Source: JAQCEJ01 sp040881995 (GTDB lineage: Bacteria > Planctomycetota > Planctomycetia > Planctomycetales > Planctomycetaceae). From it: a stretch of 56,051 nt of DNA. This document shows, piece after piece, positions 43,969 through 52,500 of the stretch (within the stretch, counting starts at the first letter, position 1; every line of letters begins with the position of its first letter). The DNA lies in NCBI GenBank assembly GCA_040881995.1, contig JBBECD010000249.1:1-56051 (forward strand), read 5' to 3'. The notes beneath the pieces are model-generated. The model was not told where the DNA came from. It saw nothing but the letters and a program-made list of their open reading frames with translations, and did no database searches. The translations under genes and the position numbers were made by a program.

Positions 43969-44451
43969 CTAGCCAAACACCACACCGCATTCCTTGATCA
44001 TCTTCAGAAAGTCTTTGCAGACAACGGCTACATCCGGCAGGTCGCAGACCGCCGGCATTTTGAGCTTCGCAAGAGACTGCGGGTTTCTGATTTGTGGGTT
44101 CTCATTCGAGATGAGCTCAAGACCTTCCACTCTTGCCGTCGCGATAATGATGATGTCATTTTCATCGACGCCATTCGGATGGAATTAGTCGTTCTGAATC
44201 CCAAGTAGGTTCTTGATGCGAAGTGCTTCGGAAAGAATCTCGTTGCTCTCTGGAATTCGAAGAATTGAAGCACCGCTTAGCCAAACTCCGCAATCCGGCG
44301 AGACGTGTTTTACTTCGACGAATGCGACCTGCGGTATGGACAACCGCTTCTGTTCAATTTCCGTCGCGAGCCATTCCCATAACTTCGGAAACTGACCGAC
44401 GGGGTAATTGTCCCAGGCATAGACGATCGCGGACGCATCAAGAGTTCGCAT
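43969..44451 (-). pseudogene. DUF4411 PIN-like toxin gene with one in-frame stop
   Basis: Reading from ATG 44451: MRTLDASAIVYAWDNYPVGQ, FPKLWEWLATEIEQKRLSIP and so on to NLLGIQND, then a TAA at 44185-44187, after which the same frame continues as FHPNGVDENDIIIIATARVE, GLELISNENPQIRNPQ and KMPAVCDLPDVAVVCKDFLK to a TAG at 43969-43971. Without the TAA it would be a full-length 160-residue DUF4411 protein (PIN-like nuclease fold, conserved GVDENDIIIIATA). A CAA/CAG-to-TAA change is the simplest explanation. It overlaps the end of the ImmA/IrrE regulator gene, the usual antitoxin partner. Confidence 0.8.
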
Positions 44452-45586
44452 ATGTACCCTCCAAGCGGTGCACATGCTCGAGCTTTAGACCGTCCAAATA
44501 ACCGCTCGCGCGCGTGACCGTGATGTGGCGGGCGTGAAGTGCGTCCAAAACCGTCCTAACGAATCCGTCGCCAAAGACGTGAATCGGTTCCCGATAGCGA
44601 TAACTTCTGTTTCCCCCGTCGCTGGTCGATTGTGGCTGCGCCTGTTTCCACCGACGGTAAGACTCGTACGTCTCCTGATCCAGTCGACCGCGATCGTGCA
44701 GCCGTCGTAAGAGAACCTCGGTGCTTACGCCCAAACGCTCGCGAAACGGCTTGAGCCAATCGTCAAAGCGCGGGACGCTCGAAGGAATTTCGCCGACCTC
44801 AATTTCATTAAGCACATTCGTCGGAACCAGCAAAGCGCCCGCGAACGCGTTGGCGTCCCGCTCTGTTCCCGTGTAAGCGTAGAAGTCGTCGACTTCGTCG
44901 ATAAAGCTTTCTCGATGAAGCAACAGATGCCCCAGTTCGTGCATCAACGTGAAGGTTTGCCGCACTTCGGCGGCCTGCTTTTTGACGAAGATGACCGGGC
45001 AGACCGGGTGCTGAAGCGAGAAGCCGCAGATGGGATCATCCTTCGGAATCTGCCATTTGCCGGCGTATCCGTTGCTGCGAAAAACGAGAATCCCCTTGTC
45101 TTCGACGGCTTTGCGATACCCGGAGAAATCGCTTTGGCGATCGAGATTAAGCCAGGTGCGGACGATGGCTGCGGATCGTTCGATGTCATCCCGTGGAATT
45201 TGTGGCGGTTCGTAGCGGACGGTATCCGCCTCCTCCAACTCATCGAGCAGGTTGAGGTAGACATCGCGTTGACGCTCGACCGCCTCGACGAGCCGGCGAA
45301 GTTTGGGAGAGAGGTTCGCCTTTTGATTGTTGAGCGTTCGAAACTGTGGCGAGTGAATCAGTTCGGAACTGACGGGGCCGGTTTCGAGAAAGAAGAGAAT
45401 TCCACGACCGAAGAATTCCGCGACTTTACGCAAATGCGCGATCGTCAATCCCGGTTCGCCGGCGACGACTTTTTCGAGGTTCGGCAGCGGCACGCCGGCT
45501 TCGCGCGCAAGCTCATCGAAGGTGATGCCTTGCTCGTGGCAGCACCACTTCAGACGCTCGGGATTGATGTTTTCGACCTTTTCCAT
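44438..45586 (-). CDS. XRE helix-turn-helix / ImmA-IrrE metallopeptidase protein
   Basis: A 382-residue protein: an N-terminal helix-turn-helix (ITFDELAREAGVPLPNLEKV, residues 21-40), then an ImmA/IrrE (COG2856) zinc peptidase domain with FTLMHELGHLLLHRE (HELGH at 216-220) and AYTGTERDANAFAGALLVP carrying the third ligand. Such proteins repress partner genes and can be relieved by self-cleavage or cleavage of a repressor; with DUF4411 they form a known type II toxin-antitoxin-like pair. Its stop overlaps the DUF4411 start by 14 bases. It lies inside the hsd operon between hsdS and hsdR. Confidence 0.88.
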   Translation of the reverse strand: MEKVENINPERLKWCCHEQGITFDELAREAGVPLPNLEKVVAGEPGLTIAHLRKVAEFFGRGILFFLETGPVSSELIHSPQFRTLNNQKANLSPKLRRLVEAVERQRDVYLNLLDELEEADTVRYEPPQIPRDDIERSAAIVRTWLNLDRQSDFSGYRKAVEDKGILVFRSNGYAGKWQIPKDDPICGFSLQHPVCPVIFVKKQAAEVRQTFTLMHELGHLLLHRESFIDEVDDFYAYTGTERDANAFAGALLVPTNVLNEIEVGEIPSSVPRFDDWLKPFRERLGVSTEVLLRRLHDRGRLDQETYESYRRWKQAQPQSTSDGGNRSYRYREPIHVFGDGFVRTVLDALHARHITVTRASGYLDGLKLEHVHRLEGTYANS

Positions 45587-45598
45587 AACGCAATTATA

Positions 45599-46798
45599 CT
45601 ACAGTTCACCAGAAAAGGCACGATGCAATAGCGATTTCTTCAACTCGTCCAAGGCGGCGAGCTTTTGCTGGTAGATCGATTCGAGGCGTTGGGTTTCTGC
45701 GGCGAGACCAGATATTCCCTTTACAATGTCTTCTTGTTCGGCCAGAGTTGGAAATGAGATGGGGTATTTTGCGACGCTCTTTGCGCCTAGATTTGGTTGG
45801 GCAGCCCCATTTCGATAAGTGGTGATGTGCGATTGGCCAATCGAACTTATCAAAAAGTAATACAGGAAACGTACCTTTAGTTTGTTCGAAGGACGAATTA
45901 TAACCAGAGACGATGCCACTGCTCCGATGGTGAGAGGTTCCACCAGTGCGGTTTTTCCGAGTGTTGCACCGCGCAAGCAATAGACTAAGTCGCCCGCTTG
46001 AATTTTTCCGCTGCGAAGCGAGTCGTATTTTTTACGCGTTATGTAGTTCATTTCGCTCTGAGAGAGCGTTCCATTGGCCTGAATATGTCCCGTGTTTATC
46101 CACGGTATTCCCGAATCAACGTATTCTTCTCGGTTCGGATAATTCTTCCCCCGATCCCCATTTTTGAATCTGCACATTTCCGATAGCGTCGTATCCACCC
46201 ACCCCTCGCCGCGTTGCGTGAAGACGTCCTGCAAATAACTCTCAAACACCCCCCGGGCGTTTTGCAGGTTCTTTTCGGCGTTGGCTTTGGCCGTGGCGAT
46301 CCCGGCAAAGGCTTCGTCGAGAATCCCGACAATCCGCCGCTGCTCGGGGAGGGGGGGGAGAGGTATTCGCAGCCGCGCCAAGGCCTCGCCAGTGAAATGC
46401 TGAATTCCCGTCCCTGTGTAGTGCTGTCGAAGCTGCCCCGTGATCTCCTGGTAATGGAGATAGTAAAGGAACCATTTATTGCGATCCGGTTCATGGAAGC
46501 GAACCCGGTGTATCGCCTTTTGGAAATGGATCGGATAATCCTCTTCCCAGATCGCAGCCCTCCCAGGGTATCCGCCTTCGCAGATCAGCACATCGCCCTT
46601 TACAGCAGTAAACTTTCCCGATTCCTCGTCAAGGAACCGCATCTCAAGGAGATCGCTTAGATCGAAACTGAACCACCGCACGTTGACGTTTCGCAGATAC
46701 GGTCGCGGAGTTCCCTTGTTCTTCGCTTTGTCGAGCATCTTTCCCAGCGAGCGCTGTGCAATTTCGGCGACTTGCTTCACCGGCCATCCGTTCTTCAT
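45599..46798 (-). CDS. hsdS: type I restriction enzyme, specificity subunit (HsdS)
   Basis: A 399-residue HsdS with two target-recognition domains. Each is followed by a conserved helix region, IPLPPLPEQRRIVGILDEAF (near 148-167) and FPTLAEQEDIVKGISGLAAE (near 350-369). The variable regions, about 1-145 and 185-345, decide the DNA sequence recognised. The ATG at 46798 overlaps the hsdM stop (ATGA), so the two are translated together. Ends SLLHRAFSGEL, a common HsdS tail. Confidence 0.92.
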   Translation of the reverse strand: MKNGWPVKQVAEIAQRSLGKMLDKAKNKGTPRPYLRNVNVRWFSFDLSDLLEMRFLDEESGKFTAVKGDVLICEGGYPGRAAIWEEDYPIHFQKAIHRVRFHEPDRNKWFLYYLHYQEITGQLRQHYTGTGIQHFTGEALARLRIPLPPLPEQRRIVGILDEAFAGIATAKANAEKNLQNARGVFESYLQDVFTQRGEGWVDTTLSEMCRFKNGDRGKNYPNREEYVDSGIPWINTGHIQANGTLSQSEMNYITRKKYDSLRSGKIQAGDLVYCLRGATLGKTALVEPLTIGAVASSLVIIRPSNKLKVRFLYYFLISSIGQSHITTYRNGAAQPNLGAKSVAKYPISFPTLAEQEDIVKGISGLAAETQRLESIYQQKLAALDELKKSLLHRAFSGEL

Positions 46799-48249
46799 AA
46801 CAACCCCCGGATCGTCTCCAGCACTTTCGCACTCTCGGCGTCAAGAGCGGCGATCTCATCCAGTATCTCTTCGGGGCGGCGGTGCTTCACCTCTTCGCCG
46901 TTGTTCGGGTTCTTGACCGACAGATCGCACGTTGCCGGGTCGATCGTCTGGGCATCGATCGTCCATGACTTGGGCGAATCGGCATGCTTCTTCTGCAGCG
47001 CGACGAACTCTTTCAAGTCGTCGTCGTTGAGCGGGTTCGTCTTGCCGAGATTTCTTCCCGGGTCGAGTTGGTAGTACCAGATGTTGCGGGTGGGGGCTCC
47101 TTTCTCGAAGAACAGCACAACCGTCTTAACGCCCGCCCCCTGGAACGTTCCGCCGGGGCAATCGAGAACCGTGTGCAGGTTGCATTCTTCGAGCAGCATC
47201 TTCCGCAGGCTGACCGAGGCGTTGTCGGTGTTCGAGAGAAACGTGTTCTTGATCACCACGCCGCCGCGCCCGCCCGCTTTCAACATGCGAATGAAATGCT
47301 GCAAGAACAGAAATGCCGTCTCGCCGGTCTTGATGTCGAAGTTCTGCTGCACCTCACGGCGTTCGCCCCCGCCGAATGGCGGATTGGCCAGCACCACGTC
47401 GACGCGGTCTTTCGGCTGAATGTCGCGGACGTTTTCGGCGAGCGTATTCGTGTGAGCGATGTTCGGCGCCTCGATGCCGTGCAGAATCATATTCATGATG
47501 CCGATGACATAGGCGAGCGATTTTTTCTCTTTGCCGTAGAACGTCTTTTCTTGCAGCGTCTTGAGATCCTTCGTGGAGAGATGTTTCTTCTGGCGAAGGT
47601 ACTCGAACGATTCGCAGAGGAAGCCCGCCGATCCGCAAGCGCCGTCGTAGATCGTTTCGCCGATCTGCGGTTTGACGACCTCGACGATGGCGCGAATGAG
47701 CGGTCGCGGGGTGTAGTATTCGCCGCCATTGCGACCGGCGTTGCCCATCCGCTGGATTTTGGATTCGTAGAGGTCGGAGAGTTCGTGCTTTTCGGTCTGC
47801 GAGCCGAAGCGGAGTTCGTCGATGTGGTCGATGATCTCGCGAAGATTGTATCCCGAGTGGATCTTATTCTTGATCTCGCCGAAGATCTCGCCGATCTTGT
47901 ACTCGATCGTGTTCGGCCCGCTGGCTTTTTGCTTGAACCCGTGGAGGTAGGGGAAGAGTTTGTCGTTGACGAAATCGCGGAGGTCGTCGCCGGTCATCGC
48001 TTTATTGTGGTCGATGTGGCCGGCCTTGTCTTTCGGCGCGGCCCAGGCATCCCAGCGGTAGGGCTTATCGAGAATGAAAGAGGATTTCTTGCCTTCAAGT
48101 TCGGCTTCGGCGGCTTTTTCGCGTTCGAGCGTATCGAGATATTTGAGGAACAGCAGCCAGGAGGTCTGCTCGGTGTAATCGAGTTCGGTCGTGCAGCCGG
48201 CTTCGTTGCGCAGGACGTCATCGATATTTTTGAAGGCTTGTTCGAACAT
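46795..48249 (-). CDS. hsdM: type I restriction-modification N6-adenine methyltransferase (HsdM)
   Basis: A 484-residue HsdM. AMP start ATG 48249 (MFEQAFKNIDDVLRNE); the frame opens earlier. GGEYYTPRPLIRAIVEVVKP near 175, then TIYDGACGSAGFLCESFEYL (AdoMet motif I) and VDVVLANPPFGGGE (catalytic NPPF, near 295) define the enzyme, and the N-terminal helical domain (DYTEQTSWLLFLKYLDTLE) is typical. It methylates adenine at the sequence set by HsdS. First gene of the leftward operon (hsdM, hsdS, regulator, toxin remnant, hsdR). Confidence 0.93.
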   Translation of the reverse strand: MFEQAFKNIDDVLRNEAGCTTELDYTEQTSWLLFLKYLDTLEREKAAEAELEGKKSSFILDKPYRWDAWAAPKDKAGHIDHNKAMTGDDLRDFVNDKLFPYLHGFKQKASGPNTIEYKIGEIFGEIKNKIHSGYNLREIIDHIDELRFGSQTEKHELSDLYESKIQRMGNAGRNGGEYYTPRPLIRAIVEVVKPQIGETIYDGACGSAGFLCESFEYLRQKKHLSTKDLKTLQEKTFYGKEKKSLAYVIGIMNMILHGIEAPNIAHTNTLAENVRDIQPKDRVDVVLANPPFGGGERREVQQNFDIKTGETAFLFLQHFIRMLKAGGRGGVVIKNTFLSNTDNASVSLRKMLLEECNLHTVLDCPGGTFQGAGVKTVVLFFEKGAPTRNIWYYQLDPGRNLGKTNPLNDDDLKEFVALQKKHADSPKSWTIDAQTIDPATCDLSVKNPNNGEEVKHRRPEEILDEIAALDAESAKVLETIRGLL

Positions 48250-49083
48250 GGGAGAGTGCTTTTCAACCACGGATGCAGATTCATGTGAAGTACGAAATCT
48301 CAGCATACCGTGATGAGGCACGCAGGGGAACAATTATAGACCGCTCCCAAACACCAATTTCCGAACACCAAACACCAAACACCGAGCACCAAACACGAAT
48401 CTCAATTCCCCAACATCGATCCCACAATGATGCGAAGCATCAACGCCCCTATCGGCGTACGGTTGCGCGGAGCGGGGCGACATCTGGCCGAGTCGCTTCA
48501 CGATGCCCGGCAACTGACCACTGACGACGGACCACTGACCCCGACTCACTGACACCTCCCCACTCGCGCATTCTTTCCAAAGTGTTGTTTACAATAGTGC
48601 GCAGATCCGCGCAAAGTCCCGCTTTTGCGCTCGCGAGTGATGCTTTTGAGCGCGCGAGTGGCGTTCTTGCGCGCGTTTAGTGCGCGCAAAATGCATATCG
48701 AAACAACTTTTTGCGGCGATGTTTTCTATCCCGACTTCACCATTTTCTCCATATTTCGGCTCGGTCTGTTGGGGAATTTGCGTGTCTGGCAACGGCGGGT
48801 GATTTTTTGTTGCCTGGTTTTCCTTAGTTACCTGGATTGTTGGCTTGGGAGGGGCTTCACCGACAAAAGTCGCCGATTGACATGCACGGGATGAGATGCG
48901 TGCGCAGCGCGTTTTTTGCGTCGCCGGCGAGGGAATCGTAAAGGCTGTCGGTGTCATGAGTTCGATTTCAGACACGATGGCGTTTGCGGCGTACTTTTTG
49001 CGCTGAAATGCGCGCAAAGTGTCGATTTTCATCGTTTTTTGTGGTTTTTGGTCACTTTTTCGTCGTTTTTGCGGTCTGAAGAC
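48250..49083. other. intergenic region upstream of hsdM with simple repeats
   Basis: About 0.8 kb. 48345-48425 contains short tandem repeats of AACACCAAACACC type, and 48500-48550 repeats of GACCACTGAC. Between 48600 and 49140 the word GCGCAAA recurs at least four times (about 48610, 48686, 49009, 49135). A 147-codon minus-strand frame here is repetitive (RAQKHHSRAQK) and unrecognised, so I do not call it a gene. The hsdM promoter must lie here. Confidence 0.45.
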
Positions 49084-49228
49084 GCCCTCATCCGGCCTTC
49101 GGCCTCCTTCTCCCGAGGGGAGAAGGGGTTACGACGCGCGCAAAGTGCTCTGAAGTGCGTTGCCGTGCGCATTTTCGCTCGATTTTCGCCTTGCGATTTT
49201 CAAACGGCTTGTTTCACGTGAAACGGAG
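49084..49228. repeat. right inverted copy of the island-flanking repeat
   Basis: Runs CTCATCCGGCCTTCGGCC, CTTCTCCCGAGGGGAGAAG, GCGCATTTTCGC, TCAAACGGCTT and GTTTCACGTGAAAC, the reverse-complement order of 41340-41461. The repeat is followed directly by remnants of the surface-protein gene. Confidence 0.8.
49211..49224. promoter_or_regulatory. parS-like palindrome 2
   Basis: A second GTTTCACGTGAAAC, 7.87 kb from the first, at the corresponding place in the right repeat. With flanks it matches 15 of 16 bases of TGTTTCACGTGAAACA, the mismatch being at the opposite end from that in copy 1. Confidence 0.5.
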
Positions 49229-49281
49229 GTGGGTTGTCGGGTGATGGGCGGGAAGATTTCTGCACCGGAATCTGCTTCAAC

Positions 49282-49573
49282 AATCGCACCACTCCCCAGC
49301 ATTCCGACATCACGACCGACGGCGCGGCGTTGTGGGTGGTCGACGACGTCGCCGATAAAGTCTTCGTGTACGACCTCGAGGGGAATTAAGAAGGAAGCTG
49401 GGAACTCGATCCGGCGAATGCCGATCCCTCGGGGATAACCGGTTCGCTGACCGGCGAACCTCATCTGTGGGTGGTGGATCGCGTCGGCCGCAAGGTGTAC
49501 GTCTACGAAAATTCCGTCGGCCAGCGCTCGGGAAGCCTGACGGCCTCGAGTTCGTTTTCACTCGCGGCGGGCA
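49282..49573 (+). pseudogene. NHL-like repeat fragment of the broken surface-protein gene
   Basis: In one frame: SDITTDGAALWVVDDVADKV, FVYDLEGN, a TAA stop at 49387-49389, then EGSWELDPANADPSGITGSL, HLWVVDRVGRKVYVYENSVG and SSSFSLAAGS. The LWVVDxVxxKVxVY units are the beta-propeller-like repeats found in the amino half of giant planctomycete surface proteins. The in-frame stop and a change of frame after SLAAGS (the next part is read one frame over) show that it no longer encodes a continuous protein. Confidence 0.65.
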
Positions 49574-49582
49574 GCTCCCGCC

Positions 49583-52500
49583 GTGCCGCCCGACGACATG
49601 TTCCTCGACCCCGCCAGCCTGCTGACGTGGACCCCCATAACCCCAGGACCGGTCGAAATCGAAATCAAAGTTAAAGACGCCCTCGGCGGGTACGCCGTCC
49701 AGTCGTTTACGCTTACGGTGCAATCCGAACCGACGCCCGACAACGCGCCCGTCTTCAACTCGCTCCCCCCGATTCCTGCGCGGGTCGGCCAGTTGTACCG
49801 GTATCAAGTGAGCGCCTACGACCCCGATGGCACCGCACTGATTTACAACCTCGACGTGGCCCCCAGCGGTATGGTCATCAGCCCCGATGGTCTGGTGACA
49901 TGGACTCCGCAGGTCGTCGGCGACTTCGATATGACCATCAAAATCACCGACGGCGCAGGTTCCTCCGCGACGCAGTCGATCCCGTTGCCGGTCCTGCCCC
50001 CCGTCGTGCTCAACGATCCGCCGACGATCACATCCTCCCCCGCCGGGCCGGCGGTGCGCGGCCGGCTCTATGAATATCAGGTGACGACGTTCGACCCCAA
50101 TGGCGACGCCGTGGTCGTTGAACTCGACGCGGCGTCTTACGTCGGGGATATGTACCTCGATCCGGTAACCTACCTGTTGACGTGGACTCCGGCCAGTGCC
50201 GGATCGGTCGCTCTGAGATTCACGGCGACGGACGCACACGGCGCGACCTCCGTCCAACAGTTTACGCTGCCGGTCGTCAACAACGCCCCGCCCCTCATCA
50301 CGTCGTTGCCGATTCAAACCGCCAACGTCGACGAGCTGCTCACCGATACCGTCACCGGCGCCGACCCCAACACCGAAGACACGCTGACGTTCAGCCTCGG
50401 CGAGGCGCCGGAAGGCATGGCCATCGACCCAATCACGGGCGAACTGAGTTGGACCCCCGCCGCGATCGGCATGTACTCCGTCACCGTCATCGTCAGCGAC
50501 CAGGAAGGCGCCGCTGGCGAACAGACGTACGACCTGTTGGTGATCGACCCGGCCAACAACAATCCGCCCATCTTCACCGCGGAACCGCCGGAAGAAATCC
50601 CGTTCGGCGTGCCGTTCGTCTATCAATTCGTCGCCGAAGATCCCGATGACGATCCGTTAACGTTCGGTTTGGACGGCTGGCATCCCGCCGGCATGGAAAT
50701 GGACGAACTCGGCCTCCTGCAATGGACGCCGAACGCCGGCGACGCCGATCTCACGCACGAATTCACCGTCGCCGTCACCGATGGGCGCAGCGATCCCGTC
50801 TTGAAAGAGTTTTCGATTCGCGTCTCCGGCCGTTCCGACAACCAGCCTCCCGAATTCACAACCGCGCCGTCGAACAACGCCGTCGCCAATATGCCGTACC
50901 AGTATCCGGCGCATGCCGTCGATCCCGACGGCGATACCATCGTCTACAGCTTGCCAAAGAAACCGGCGGGAATGTCCATCAATCCCGCGACCGGCAAAAT
51001 CACCTGGACGCCCACGTATGCACAATCCGGCGTGCACGACGTTGTGTTACGCGTCACCGACAGCTTCGGAGCCTCCGCCGAACAGCACTTCTCCATTACC
51101 TCGCGCACGCTCAACCGGCCCCCGCGCTTCGAATCCGATCCCGTCACCACCGGCTACGCCGAAGAGCTTTACACCTATGCCGTGCGCGCCGTTGATCCCG
51201 ACGACCACATTCTGACATATTCCGTCTCGGCGATCGGCGAAAACGACGAACCGGTCACCGGCATCTCGATCGATCCCGAACACGTCGTCCGCTGGGAAAC
51301 GCCGGCCATCGGCAATTACCGAGTCACCGTCACCGTCGTCGACGAACTCGGTTTTGGCATCCAGCAGATCTACACGCTGGTGATTTCCGACGGCGACGCC
51401 GATGCTCCGCCGGTCATCAATTCCGATCCCGGATACGTCGCCTCGGTTGGTGAACAGTATCGTTATCTCGTGAATGCCTTCGATCCCGACGGTGACGAAC
51501 TCGTTCTAACTCTCGACGCGGCGTCACTCGCCCGCGGCATGTCGTTCAATCCCGATAATCCGGCCGAAATCCTCTGGACCCCGGCCGAAGAGCATTTGAC
51601 CTACGAAGATATCTATTACGTCACCGTCACCGCGACCGCCAACGGCCTCACCGCCTCGCAGCGCTATCCGCTGCAGGTTCGCGACGTCAACACCCCCCCG
51701 GTCATCACACTCAACGCGCCGACCGCCGTCACCGCCGGCCTGACCTATCGTTACGACGTCGATGCCGTCGACCAGGACGGCGACCCGCTCACCTATCAAC
51801 TCACGATGGCCCCCGAGGGAATGACCATCGACCCGTACGGCCGCATCACCTGGGTCACGACCGCGAATACACCGATCGCCGATTACACCGTCGAAATTCT
51901 CGTCTCCGACGACCGCGGCGGCCAAGACGCTGCCTCGTTCGTGCTCAAAGTCCTCAAAGACGACACCAAGCCCAAGGTCAGCGTCACCGTCGACAAACCG
52001 GTCGCCAACATCGGCGACGAAATCACCATTTCCGTCAAAGCGGTCGACGACGTCGGCATCAGCGAAATCATCCTGCTGGTGGGGGGCGAACGCGTCGCCG
52101 TCGACGGTTCCGGCATCGCCCGCGTCACGTTCGACGACGCCGGCTCGATCCCTATCGTGGCCACCGCCAAGGATAAAGCGGGCAACGTCAGCCTTCCCGC
52201 GAATGCCGGCGTGCTCATTCGCGATCCCGCCAACGAGGGAGATCCCGACGCCATTCTGCATCTGGCCACCGCGAAACAAATCGTCGCCGAACCGCTCGAT
52301 ATTCTCGCCACCGTCGCCGACGACGTCGCCATCGCCTCGTACACGCTCACGCTCATCTCGCACGAGACCGGCAAACAATTCGAACTCGCCACCGGCAACG
52401 CCGCCGTCGATCACGAAATCATCGGCCGCATCGACTCCACCCTGCTGGCCAACGGCGTCTACACGCTTGAACTCAAAGCAATGGACACCGGCGGCAACAC

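Noticed and set aside
46984..48288. 434-codon plus-strand frame
   Set aside because: Antisense to hsdM, which has AdoMet and NPPF motifs.
48345..48425. Possible CRISPR-like tandem repeats
   Set aside because: The AACACC units are only a few bases long, irregular and without spacers; this is simple-sequence repeat.
48589..49032. 147-codon minus-strand frame upstream of hsdM
   Set aside because: Built from repeated GCGCAAA-type words (RAQKHHSRAQK) with no family resemblance or ribosome-binding site; probably not a gene.
49310..50626. 438-codon minus-strand frame
   Set aside because: Antisense to the cadherin-like repeats; its low-complexity Arg/Gly/Val content is the shadow of a GC-rich coding strand with strong third-position bias.
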